From assembly GCA_022826535.1 (NCBI GenBank), contig JAJDUS010000071.1, positions 1-33,767 of the forward strand: a stretch of 33,767 bases of DNA, given 5' to 3'. The notes below the pieces were generated by a model. The model made no database searches, had not been told where the DNA came from, and saw nothing but the letters and a program-made list of their open reading frames with translations. Origin of the DNA: Prochlorococcaceae cyanobacterium jk18x1bzbins.87. Its GTDB lineage: Bacteria > Cyanobacteriota > Cyanobacteriia > PCC-6307 > Cyanobiaceae. Below are positions 18,001 through 25,789 of this stretch, piece by piece. A program made the translations under genes and the position numbers. Position 1 is the first letter of the stretch, and each line of letters starts with the position of its first letter.

Positions 18001-21000
18001 AAGGACTCTGGAACCTGTCTCCAGTGATCCGGCAGTCGTCACGGTCAGTCCCGCCACCTTGACCTTCACCACCAGCGACTACTTCACCCCCCAGACGGTG
18101 ACCGTTACCGCCGTGGACGACAACCTGGACCAGAGTTCCCTCCGCACCGTGACCATCACCCACAATCTCACCGTCAATAATCCGCCCTACAGAATCGCCC
18201 TTGACGTCCTTGTGTTGGACGATGACACCGTGGGAGTCACCGTCACCGAATCCTTCGGCCCAACTGTTTACCAAGAAACCTTGGTGAGGGAGGGGGGCGA
18301 CACCGATACCTATGCGGTGGTGCTGGACACCCAGCCGTCACAGCGTGTGACCATCGTGCCCACCTCCAGCAATACGGGAACAGCCACAGTCCGCCCCGCC
18401 ACCTTGAGCTTCAGCACTGCCAACTGGAATCGTCCCCAGACGGTTACCGTCACCGCCGTGAATGATATCAGCAGCGGTAACCGCAGGGTCGTAATCCGCC
18501 ACACCGCCACCTCAAATGATGGCGACTACAATGGCATCGACATCCCCTCAGTCAACGTCAGGGTGTTGGATAATGATGGGCTGGTGATCACCTCCACCTC
18601 CGGGAGCCGCATTGGCAGCTTCTCATGCCCTCCTGGGGTAAGGTATGAGTATCCTAGTGGTACGCTCGTGTGCCCTTCTAGCGGCGTTCTCACCTTCAAT
18701 AGAGTCACTCTGGCTGAAAACGATGGCGATGTCACCAGCGAGACCTACAGGGTGGAGCTGGCCACAGAACCAAGCACTGACGTGCTCGTCGAGGTTACCT
18801 CCAGTGAGATGGAAGTCGCCATGGCGAGCCCCGCCACCCTGACCTTCACCCAATCCGACTGGAGCACACCCCAGACAGTAACCGTCACCGCTGTGGACGA
18901 CATCGTAGACCAGAAGACCAACCGCCGCAGCGCCGTCATCACCCACACCGTCAACTCAACCGATGAGACCTACAACGCCATCACCTCTGACATTAACGTC
19001 ACCGTGATAGATGATGGGGACACTGTGAACCATTTCGGTCCACAACTGAATTTCGTCTCAACCGCCTACACAGGTGGCGAGGCTGCGGACCTTCGCACGG
19101 TCAACGTGGCCCTGAGCGTTACCCCAACCTACGATGTAGATGGAGTCGACGTCGAAGTCATGTACACTGTGACCGGCACGGCCAGCTTCAATGAAGACTT
19201 CCTGATTCCTTCAGTGGCACCGTTCAATCCACCAGACCCCGTTAGTGAAAACTTAGGAAGAAGATTGGTGGGCGATACTCCGCCAGCTAACACTCTGGTG
19301 GGCACGGTGACCCTGTCGGCTTCTGCAGAGACCATTTCCATTCCCGTCACCATCCTGGATGACTCTATGGAAGAGTCCGATGAGACCATCGTCCTCACTT
19401 TGCTTTCCGATATTCCTGGCCCCTCCACGGTGGGCCCACAGGATAGCACCACCATCACCATCCTGGATAATGACAGCCCGCCACCACCACCCATCACCAC
19501 CCCGCCTCCCTCGGCCCCTGTGGTGAGCATTACGGGCGGCCCTGACATCATGGAGGGCGGTGACGCCGTCTTTACCATGACCGCAGCACCCGCGCCCGCA
19601 ACAGGGGAGACCATCAACGTCAATGTGACCATCAGCGACAGCGGCACCTTTGCCAGAAGTGGCCAGACCGGTAACCGCATGATCACCATCGACGACACCG
19701 GCATGGCCCAATTCACGGTGTTCACTGACAACGACAGCACCCAGGAGCAGGACGGCACCATCACCGCCACCGTGCAAAGGGGAAGCGGCTACAGACTCCA
19801 TCCCAGCGACGCCTTGGCATTGGTCATGGTGAGTGACAATGAACTGGCGCTGGTGTTTGGCGATGCCACCAGCCTGATGGTCCATGGAGGGGGCAAAGAC
19901 TCCTACACCATCGCACTGGATAACCAGCCCATGTCGGGTGATCTGACCGTGACCATCATCGGCCATGAAAACACGCACCTGACTGCTGATCCCACCACCC
20001 TCACCTTTACCAGCTCCAACTGGAACACTCCCCAGACCGTCACCCTCACCGCAGCAAAGAATGCCGATGACGCCCGGATCATCCTGACACATCGGGCCAG
20101 GGGCACCAACTATCAAGGCCTGACCGCCACTGTGGATGTGACAGTGGTGGCCGTGGATCCGGTGCCCACAAAGGCGTTGCACCTGCGCTTTGGCCGCACC
20201 CTCTCCCAACAGGTGGTGGATGCCCTGCAAGACCGCTTTGCCACCCTTCCCACAGAAGGCGGCCTGCAAGTCGCCGTTGCCGGGGAGACCATCACCGACG
20301 CCACGCCGTTGGCGGAACATGAAGGGGTCCTCTCCAAAGCCCTGGGCTTTGAGAACGTCACCACCCGCCAGTTGGTGCAAGGCTCCTCCTTCAGCTTTGC
20401 CCCGGAACAGGAGGGGGTAGCCCCCCGCCTGGCCTTCTGGGGCGAGGGGGCCTTCTCCTCCTTCAATGGAGAACAGGACGACTTCTCCCTTGACGGGGAC
20501 GTGACCACCCTCCTGGTGGGGGCAGATTGGGGAACCGAACGGTGGCGGGCCGGGGCCGCCCTCACCCGGTCCTGGAGCAACGGCTCCTATGAGGGGGACA
20601 ACGACGCCGATGGGGACGCCAGCAACACCTTGACAGGGCTGTTCCCCTATGGCCACTATGCCCTCTCCCCGCGGCTGGGGATCTGGGGCACCGTCGGCTA
20701 CGGCTGGGGTGAACTCTCCCTCGAACCCGATGACGGGGAGGACTACACCCCCAGCACCACCATGACCATGGCCGCCTTGGGTATTGATGGGGTGGTCCTG
20801 GATGGGGGCAGCGAAGGCTTCAGCGTCAACACCACCGCCGATGTGCTGACCCTGAAAACCTCCTCGGAAGACGTGGACGGGTTGGACTCTTCAGAAGGCA
20901 ACCTCTCCCGCATTCGGGTGGGGCTGGAAGCCACCAGACCCCTCCCCCTGGACCAGGGCGCCTCCCTCCTCCCCTCCATGGAGGTGGGCATCCGACAGGA

Positions 21001-21544
21001 CAGTGGAGATGCAGAATTCGGCTTTGGCATGGATCTGGGGGCCGGTATCCTCTGGATGGATCCGGAGCGGGGCATCAGTGGCGAGCTGAAGGGACGCACC
21101 CTTCTCCTCCATACGGAAGAGGACTTCCAGGAGCAAAGCCTGGCCTTCTCCTTCTCCTGGGAACCCTCCCCACACAATCGCGGCCCCTCCCTCTCCATGG
21201 GCCACACCATGGGCGCCGTCCCATCGGATGGCATGGATGCCCTGCTGAACTCCACCACCATCAAAGGGCTGGACATTGCCTCCGGCAACGGGCAGCAGTT
21301 TGAAGCAGAGTTGGCCTATGGCTTCTCCGCCTACAACGACCGCCTCTCCTTCATCCCGGCCCTGGGGCTGGCCCTCTCCCCCGCCAGCAGGAACTACAGC
21401 CTGCTCTGGTCCTTGGCGCCCTACTCCGACCAGGCCCAGGCTGATCCTTGGGAAGTTTCCCTGGAGGGTGAGCGGCAGGAGAAGAACGCTCCCGCCTCAC
21501 CGGTGGACCATTCCCTGAAGCTGCGCTTCTCCACCCTCTTCTGA
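15011..21544 (+). CDS. Giant autotransporter adhesin with Calx-beta-like repeats and beta-barrel
   Basis: From ATG 15011 the protein has about 2,177 residues. A hydrophobic signal segment (about residues 40-63) ends in EAAAQ. The passenger carries about ten modules of 110-150 residues, each with SxGxTxVTEA, DTYTVxLxxxP, VSPATLTFTxxNWxTPQTVTVT and a VxDxD end. A clear Calx-beta module (about 1337-1490), a Pro-rich linker, a second Calx-beta-like module and one more repeat follow. The last roughly 455 residues form a type V beta-barrel domain with alternating strands, ending in KLRFSTLF with a terminal Phe. It is probably a surface-displayed adhesin or calcium-binding stalk. The start is uncertain: the frame is open from 14576, and ATGs at 14828 and 14930 are possible. 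The only Cys residues in the mature part are two close pairs. Confidence 0.88.
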   Translation: MAGQSPSSGLLVSRPASSRCFGSLAPSFVAAGLRLGRGLVPALLSLPPLAVALLLLPAPEAAAQSRGVTIVETGGSTEVSEVAGEDTYTVVLNTDPSASVEIAVSSSNEAATVSPATLTFTAGGDGSGSVGNGNWAVAQTVTVTGVDDLRDNLGARRPSIRHTATSSHSSYDNITIPDLRITVLDNETSSVIIHESNGFTSVTEAAGNMHTDTYKVSITSEPFVESDPVKIIMTRDPLVTNFDFNPKTLTFNATNWSTPQTVTVTGVDDSVDQTSLSESIAVKGESEYSVNYKTTFDSVAVRVLDDDSVGVAIVEPSYAEGDAVEVTEAPGRDNTNIYRVVLESAPLGTVRIAPESSDTTAATVSPATLTFTPSNWSRPQIVTVTGVNDRQPNAGGKRSAPINHTVTSTEDERYNGVTHEEGGDISVPQVNVDVIGVESAIVLTHSNGSTTVTEADGAGQIDTYTVALNNAISTNVIIEIPELFADPYNKLNLIRVTTPGGTQDRDNNDVAVMTFTSANWDTPQTVTVTGRDNEIDHPENKFDFTITHTAVSSPPNSYNGLTADLALTFVNDDADVAGVTLRESNGSTRVTEAPGLLQSDTYTISLDSDVLVNAVRVIVTSSDEDRLLVASGVDFEIPGVEIIFSDPGPTAFCSLSGGPGAVDNECIVRVTAVDDTVDQVGNSSVSISHSISLPLQINGVDFPLSPYADVVIPDVIATVVDDDRVGLITNETNGFTSVTEADGVTRTDQYTLALAALPTADVEIAMVSGNPAAATVSPARLTFTPSNWNTAQAVTVTAVDDATQQINNRTIAITNIATSTDTRYDALSSRIVVTVVDNDHGPGLTISQSDGSTAVTEAAAGRTDTYTMVLNTQPASNVVIGPVSSKTSPSGATVSPASLTFTPTNWDTAQTVTVTAVDDNLVQGTSQAVLITHTFISGDPQYSTLANYFPRLVVSVEDNENSRWRIVESDGNTLLTEAPGGRTDTYTVAMISQDSQTRTLEPVSSDPAVVTVSPATLTFTTSDYFTPQTVTVTAVDDNLDQSSLRTVTITHNLTVNNPPYRIALDVLVLDDDTVGVTVTESFGPTVYQETLVREGGDTDTYAVVLDTQPSQRVTIVPTSSNTGTATVRPATLSFSTANWNRPQTVTVTAVNDISSGNRRVVIRHTATSNDGDYNGIDIPSVNVRVLDNDGLVITSTSGSRIGSFSCPPGVRYEYPSGTLVCPSSGVLTFNRVTLAENDGDVTSETYRVELATEPSTDVLVEVTSSEMEVAMASPATLTFTQSDWSTPQTVTVTAVDDIVDQKTNRRSAVITHTVNSTDETYNAITSDINVTVIDDGDTVNHFGPQLNFVSTAYTGGEAADLRTVNVALSVTPTYDVDGVDVEVMYTVTGTASFNEDFLIPSVAPFNPPDPVSENLGRRLVGDTPPANTLVGTVTLSASAETISIPVTILDDSMEESDETIVLTLLSDIPGPSTVGPQDSTTITILDNDSPPPPPITTPPPSAPVVSITGGPDIMEGGDAVFTMTAAPAPATGETINVNVTISDSGTFARSGQTGNRMITIDDTGMAQFTVFTDNDSTQEQDGTITATVQRGSGYRLHPSDALALVMVSDNELALVFGDATSLMVHGGGKDSYTIALDNQPMSGDLTVTIIGHENTHLTADPTTLTFTSSNWNTPQTVTLTAAKNADDARIILTHRARGTNYQGLTATVDVTVVAVDPVPTKALHLRFGRTLSQQVVDALQDRFATLPTEGGLQVAVAGETITDATPLAEHEGVLSKALGFENVTTRQLVQGSSFSFAPEQEGVAPRLAFWGEGAFSSFNGEQDDFSLDGDVTTLLVGADWGTERWRAGAALTRSWSNGSYEGDNDADGDASNTLTGLFPYGHYALSPRLGIWGTVGYGWGELSLEPDDGEDYTPSTTMTMAALGIDGVVLDGGSEGFSVNTTADVLTLKTSSEDVDGLDSSEGNLSRIRVGLEATRPLPLDQGASLLPSMEVGIRQDSGDAEFGFGMDLGAGILWMDPERGISGELKGRTLLLHTEEDFQEQSLAFSFSWEPSPHNRGPSLSMGHTMGAVPSDGMDALLNSTTIKGLDIASGNGQQFEAELAYGFSAYNDRLSFIPALGLALSPASRNYSLLWSLAPYSDQAQADPWEVSLEGERQEKNAPASPVDHSLKLRFSTLF
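15207..19018 (+). repeat. Ten diverged passenger repeats of the autotransporter
   Basis: Repeat boundaries are marked by VxDxD/VLDNE-type ends near 15570, 15930, 16320, 16730, 17180, 17525, 17885, 18225, 18575 and 19018. The most conserved DNA block encodes NWxTPQTVTVT. The units differ enough to resist simple homologous collapse, unlike the coiled-coil repeats. An eleventh unit lies after the Calx-beta modules at about 19850-20155. Confidence 0.8.
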
Positions 21545-21568
21545 AGAGCAGCACATCTCTATGGCGCA

Positions 21569-21606
21569 ACAGTCCCCATTGGGTCATGGTGGCCCATGGG
21601 GACTGT
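21569..21606. terminator. Bidirectional hairpin between the adhesin and uvrB
   Basis: The arms acagtccccat(t)ggg and cccatggggactgt pair over 14 bp with one bulged base and a 9-nt loop. The hairpin lies 25 bp past the adhesin stop and 27 bp past the uvrB stop on the opposite strand. A short pyrimidine run (cttctccc) follows on the plus side, and there is no long T-tract. It probably serves both convergent genes. Confidence 0.65.
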
Positions 21607-21632
21607 CTTCTCCCGGGCAGTGTATGCAGCCT

Positions 21633-23648
21633 TCAAGACGAGCCCACCAGCTTTTGTCTTAAGATTCGAATGCGATCCCTCAACTTGGCTGCTTCCTCAA
21701 ATTTCAAGTCCTGGGCACAGGCTTTCATCTGATCTTCCAGTTGACCAATGCGTTCGGGAAGGGCAGAAAGTGGTATGGCCTCCTTCTCCGCCTCTACTGT
21801 TGCGGTTTCCAATTGGTTCTGGCTCAGTTGCCTGGATAACTCCAAATCTGCTAAAATGGGGTTGCCCTTGGTTTTGGTGGCCACTGCCTGGGGGGTGATA
21901 TTGTGGTTGGCGTTGTACTCCTGTTGCACTTGACGGCGCCGCTCCGTTTCCTCAATGGCCTTGGCCATGGAATCCGTTAACTGATCCCCATACAGGATGG
22001 CCATCCCCTGCACATGCCGTGCTGCACGGCCAATGGTTTGAATCAGGGAGCGGTCCGACCGGAGAAAACCCTCCTTATCCGCATCAAAAATTGCCACCAG
22101 AGACACTTCCGGCAGATCCAACCCCTCCCGCAGAAGATTGACGCCCACCAGCACGTCATAGGCCCCATGGCGAAGATCCTGAATCAGCTCAATCCGCTCA
22201 ATGGAGTGGATTTCCGAATGGAGGTACTGCACCTTGACGCCATGGTTGGCCAGGTAGTCGCACAGGTCCTCGGCCATGCGCTTGGTGAGGGTGGTCACCA
22301 ATGTGCGCTCATCACGCCCACTGCGGTCCCGAATCTCCCCCAGCAGGTCATCCACCTGCCCCCCACTGGGTCGCACACTGATCTCAGGATCCACAACGCC
22401 AGTGGGGCGGATCACCTGGCGCCTGACGGCATCCCCAGAGCGCCCCAGTTCCCAATCCCCAGGCGTGGCGGACACAAAGATGGCCTGCTTCACCTTCCTC
22501 CAGAACTCCTCCGCCTTCAGGGGCCGGTTATCCGCCGCACTGGGCAGGCGGAAGCCGTGGTCAATGAGCACCTGCTTGCGGGAACGATCACCATTATACA
22601 TGCCTTGCAGTTGAGGACAGGTGACATGACTCTCATCCACCACCAGCAGCCAATCATCAGTGAAATAGTCCACCAAGCATTCTGGCGGGGTGCCCGCTGG
22701 TCGGCCCGTGAGATGGCGGGCGTAGTTTTCCACCCCGTTGCAATAGCCCATCTCCTGAAGCATTTCCAGGTCATACCTGGTGCGCTGTTCCAGACGTTGC
22801 GCCTCAACCAATTGCTGGCGCTGGTGTAGAACATCCAGTCGGTCCGCCAGTTCCTCACGAATGGCCACCAACGCAGCCGCAAGGCGCTCCTTGGGTGTCA
22901 CAAAATGTTTTGCAGGATAGATGCTGATCCTTTCCAGGCTTTTCAAAAGCTCACCTGTGATGGGGTTAACGTAGCGGATGGCCTCAATCTCATCACCAAA
23001 AAACTCGATTCTGATGAGACGGTCTTCATAGGCAGGCCCAATCTCCAGCACATCTCCCCGTAACCGGAAACGCCCCCGGCTGATTTCCAGATCGTTACGG
23101 TTGTATTGGTTATTCACCAAAGCCCGCAGGGTCTGACGCAGATTAATTGTCTCACCCACACAAAAGGGCACCGCCGCCTTAAGATATTCAGCCGGTATCC
23201 CTAAACCATAAATACAGCTAATCGAGGCCACAACAATCACATCCCTGCGCTCAAATAACGATCGGGTTGCCGAGTGGCGTAGCATGTCTATTTCTTCATT
23301 GATGGATGCTGTTTTGGCGATATAGGTATCTGTGGAGGGTACATAGGCCTCCGGCTGATAGTAGTCATAGTAAGAGATAAAGTATTCTACGGCATTATTG
23401 GGGAAAAATTCCCGCAGCTCATTGCAAAGCTGGGCGGCAAGCGTCTTGTTGTGGGCCAGAACAAGGGTGGGCTTGCCCGTTTGGGCAATCACATTGGCAA
23501 TGGTGAAGGTTTTGCCCGTGCCCGTGGCGCCCAGAAGGGTCTGATAGGGACACTGACCCTGAACCCCATGGACCAGCTCCACAATGGCCCGAGGCTGGTC
23601 CCCCATGGGCTGATAGGGGGCCGTAAGGGCAAACTGGCCCATCTCCAA
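21633..23648 (-). CDS. uvrB: UvrABC excision nuclease subunit B
   Basis: UvrB (669-671 residues) is the DNA-damage verifying helicase-like subunit of nucleotide excision repair. It shows Walker A GATGTGKT (about 40-47) and the beta-hairpin region with [19 protein letters not shown]. The Walker B box appears as VVDESH. Helicase motifs such as TRRMAEDL-like [10 protein letters not shown] and [15 protein letters not shown] are present. The C-terminal UVR motif for UvrC contact is [24 protein letters not shown]. The frame opens at TTG 23648, one codon before the ycf23 stop ends, and ATG 23642 is two codons later. Either start could be used. It is convergent with the adhesin and directly follows ycf23. 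Confidence 0.96.
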   Translation of the reverse strand: MEMGQFALTAPYQPMGDQPRAIVELVHGVQGQCPYQTLLGATGTGKTFTIANVIAQTGKPTLVLAHNKTLAAQLCNELREFFPNNAVEYFISYYDYYQPEAYVPSTDTYIAKTASINEEIDMLRHSATRSLFERRDVIVVASISCIYGLGIPAEYLKAAVPFCVGETINLRQTLRALVNNQYNRNDLEISRGRFRLRGDVLEIGPAYEDRLIRIEFFGDEIEAIRYVNPITGELLKSLERISIYPAKHFVTPKERLAAALVAIREELADRLDVLHQRQQLVEAQRLEQRTRYDLEMLQEMGYCNGVENYARHLTGRPAGTPPECLVDYFTDDWLLVVDESHVTCPQLQGMYNGDRSRKQVLIDHGFRLPSAADNRPLKAEEFWRKVKQAIFVSATPGDWELGRSGDAVRRQVIRPTGVVDPEISVRPSGGQVDDLLGEIRDRSGRDERTLVTTLTKRMAEDLCDYLANHGVKVQYLHSEIHSIERIELIQDLRHGAYDVLVGVNLLREGLDLPEVSLVAIFDADKEGFLRSDRSLIQTIGRAARHVQGMAILYGDQLTDSMAKAIEETERRRQVQQEYNANHNITPQAVATKTKGNPILADLELSRQLSQNQLETATVEAEKEAIPLSALPERIGQLEDQMKACAQDLKFEEAAKLRDRIRILRQKLVGSS

Positions 23649-24410
23649 CTAGCAGGGGATGGCCGAGTCTAGGGCGGGTGCAACGCCAGCGGTCAAGGCC
23701 TGCCGCAGACTGCGCACCACGGCCACCATGGCCAGGGGATCCTCCAGGCGGTTCACGGCGCGACCCACTCCAATGGCCGCGGCGCCAGCGGCGATGGCCA
23801 TGGGCGCTGTCACTGCACTGAGGCCAGAGGCGCACACCACAGGCGCCCGCACCGTACGGCTGATGGCATGGGCGGCAGCCAGGGTGGGCACTGCCTTTTC
23901 AATGAGTCCCTGGATGCCGGCGCTCCGGGGTCGGCTGCTGGTTCCCCCCTCCGTCTGGATCAGGTCGGCGCCAGCGGCCACCAGTTGCTCCGCCAACCGC
24001 TGTTGCTCCCACAGGGGCAGGCGGTGGGGAACAGTCACGGACAGTGGCACATCAGCAAGCAGGGCACGGCTGCGCTGGGTCAGTTCCAGCACATCAGCCC
24101 CTGTAAAGTCCTGCCCCTGGTTGTAGAAGCAGTCGAAGTTACCGATTTCCACCAGATCGGCCCCGGCAGCCACCACGGCGGGGAAGCGTTCAGGCTCCAC
24201 AGCAGAGACACAGACCATGGCCACACCACAGGATCGGGCCAGGCGCACCAGTTGGGGATCGGCGGCAATGTCCACCAGATCGGCCCCACCCGCGACGGCA
24301 GCGTTGCACACGTGGCGCACCCGTTCGGTGGCAAAGGTTTGCAGGCCAGCAATGATCTTGAGTCCCTGGCGGGCAGTCAGGCAGGCCGCAAGAGGGGCGG
24401 GAAGGGTCAT
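23649..24410 (-). CDS. ycf23: Ycf23/DUF561 TIM-barrel protein
   Basis: This 253-residue protein matches the Ycf23 (DUF561) family, conserved in cyanobacteria and red-algal plastids, with a TIM-barrel-like alternation. Visible blocks are LKIIAGLQTF (near residue 17), AAVAGGADLVDIAADP, EIGNFDCFYNQG, LSVTVPHRLPL, GADLIQTEGGTS and APVVCASGLSAVTAPMAIAAG. The late GAAAIGVGRAVN block resembles a phosphate-binding loop. The reaction is not established. The start at 24410 (MTLPAP) was chosen over 24440 because the extra ten residues look non-conserved. The gene is divergent from tilS and ends directly at uvrB. Confidence 0.85.
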   Translation of the reverse strand: MTLPAPLAACLTARQGLKIIAGLQTFATERVRHVCNAAVAGGADLVDIAADPQLVRLARSCGVAMVCVSAVEPERFPAVVAAGADLVEIGNFDCFYNQGQDFTGADVLELTQRSRALLADVPLSVTVPHRLPLWEQQRLAEQLVAAGADLIQTEGGTSSRPRSAGIQGLIEKAVPTLAAAHAISRTVRAPVVCASGLSAVTAPMAIAAGAAAIGVGRAVNRLEDPLAMVAVVRSLRQALTAGVAPALDSAIPC

Positions 24411-24477
24411 AGAGGAAGAACCAGAACAGGCAGACTTCATGCTAGGCGTTCAGTCTGTAGAGACTGGCCATTCATCC

Positions 24478-25542
24478 ATGGGCCACTCTTTTCCCACCGG
24501 GCAACGGGCTCGATCCACCCCATCCTGGAGCCGTTGGCATCACCGCCTCCACAGATCCCTCCTGGCTTCTCCCCATCTGCTGCCGTCCGGAGCGGCCCTG
24601 CTGGTGGCCGTATCCGGGGGACAGGACTCCCTCTGCCTGCTGCGCCTGCTGAAGGATCTCCAGCGGCTCCACCACTGGTCATTGCAGGTGTTCCATGGGG
24701 ACCACCGTTGGCGGCCCGATAGCGCCCTCAACGCTGAGCATGTGCAGTCCCTCTGCGCCACATGGGGGCTCACCTGCCACCTGAAGGTGGCCACCCATCT
24801 TCCCAGCGAAGCAGCGGCCCGCCAGTGGCGCTACGCCAGCGCCAGCGCCCTGTGCCGCCACCTGGGCTGCCATCACCTGGTGACGGGTCACACCGCCACG
24901 GACCGGGCCGAGACCCTCCTGTTCCACCTTTGCCGTGGCAGTGGCAGCCGCGGTCTCAGTAGCCTCCGCCCCCACCGCCAACTGGCGCCAGGTCTCCGAC
25001 TTATCCGCCCCCTGCTTCATTTTTCCCGACAAGACACCCTCCAGTGCTGCCAGGCCCTGCAACTTCCCATCTGGCCTGATGCCAGCAATGAAGACCTGCG
25101 TTTGACCCGCAACCGCATTCGAAATCGCGTCCTACCTGAGCTGGAGCAGGTGAATGGCGCCGCCGTGGCCCACATGGCGGCCTGTGCCCAACACCTGGCG
25201 GAGGAAAGTGACCTGCTGGATCGGTTGGCGCAGGAGGCCTTGGCCGCCATGGGGGGCCACCAATCCACAAGCCTCAGCCCGCAAGCATTGGCGGCCTTGC
25301 CCCAGACCCTGGCCAGCCGCTGTCTGGCCCACTGGATTCGGAATCACACCGGCCGTTACCCTGACCGACAGCAACGCCATCAAATTCTCCACAGCCTGAG
25401 CCACCCCAGGATCATGGCGGCCCTGGGCCGTGGCTGGCGTCTCCATTGGCGGGATGGGCGCATCCATTTGGAAAGGGGGGAACCCTGGGGGGGCAGTCCC
25501 CCATCCCCCCATGGATCCCCAAACCCAGCCGCCCAACGATGA
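24478..25542 (+). CDS. tilS: tRNA(Ile)-lysidine synthase
   Basis: TilS (354 residues) converts C34 of the CAU anticodon of a minor tRNA-Ile to lysidine, which lets it read AUA. The PP-loop SGGQDS is at residues 46-51. The typical FHGDHRWRPDS, VTGHTATDRAETLLFHL and SNEDLRLTRNRIRNRVLP blocks follow. The C-terminal part is short, as in other cyanobacterial forms. The frame is open from 24217, but only the part from 24478 (MGHSFP) avoids overlapping the divergent ycf23 gene. No clear ribosome binding site is seen. Confidence 0.9.
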   Translation: MGHSFPTGQRARSTPSWSRWHHRLHRSLLASPHLLPSGAALLVAVSGGQDSLCLLRLLKDLQRLHHWSLQVFHGDHRWRPDSALNAEHVQSLCATWGLTCHLKVATHLPSEAAARQWRYASASALCRHLGCHHLVTGHTATDRAETLLFHLCRGSGSRGLSSLRPHRQLAPGLRLIRPLLHFSRQDTLQCCQALQLPIWPDASNEDLRLTRNRIRNRVLPELEQVNGAAVAHMAACAQHLAEESDLLDRLAQEALAAMGGHQSTSLSPQALAALPQTLASRCLAHWIRNHTGRYPDRQQRHQILHSLSHPRIMAALGRGWRLHWRDGRIHLERGEPWGGSPPSPHGSPNPAAQR

Positions 25543-25762
25543 CGCACACCTGACTGCTGGGGACGGATTCCCGGCCGGAGATGGGGGCCTGCTGGAACTC
25601 CGCCTGCAAGAGCACCACCACCGGATCATCTCCGCCTTTATGGCGGAGAACCAGCAGGACTCTTCCCAAAACAGGTTTTGGAAGAGCAGCTTCGGCAAGG
25701 GCAGCCGGCTGCCAGGTTTCCGTGTTCTCCGGAAACTTGCCGGCTGGCTGGGAAAACGGTAA
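25511..25762 (+). CDS. Possible small basic protein overlapping the tilS end (hypothetical)
   Basis: A possible 83-residue product begins MDPQTQPPNDD and ends in a basic stretch (FRVLRKLAGWLGKR). It overlaps the last codons of tilS in another frame. The middle (LLELRLQEHHHRIISAFMAE) reads like a helix. No ribosome binding site is visible. Several strong hairpins lie inside this stretch and could be terminators instead, so the coding call is weak. Confidence 0.3.
   Translation: MDPQTQPPNDDAHLTAGDGFPAGDGGLLELRLQEHHHRIISAFMAENQQDSSQNRFWKSSFGKGSRLPGFRVLRKLAGWLGKR
25629..25649. terminator. Perfect 8-bp hairpin after tilS
   Basis: Arms tctccgcc and ggcggaga with loop tttat. It lies 87 bp past the tilS stop, with no T-tract following on either strand. 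A terminator or processing hairpin is plausible. Confidence 0.45.
25661..25685. repeat. Inverted repeat with a single bulge
   Basis: The left arm tcttcccaaaac pairs with gttttggaaga except for one extra C, and the loop is very short. It is the second of three consecutive hairpins between tilS and dxs. Confidence 0.5.
25702..25746 (-). terminator. Long two-part hairpin downstream of dxs
   Basis: The outer arms cagccggc (25702-25709) and gccggctg (25739-25746) pair perfectly. An inner stem of about 10 bp (caggtttccg with cggaaacttg, including one G-T pair) closes a 7-nt loop. The structure begins about 44 bp past the dxs stop, in the right place for its transcription end. No T-tract follows. 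Confidence 0.55.
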
Positions 25763-25789
25763 GCTCCATCCCTCCCCGGACCCCAAGCC

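Noticed and set aside
19253-20656. A 467-residue minus-strand open frame inside the adhesin gene
   Set aside because: Its translation is rich in Gly, His and Val with no motif, and it is the reverse of a clear autotransporter domain in GC-rich DNA.
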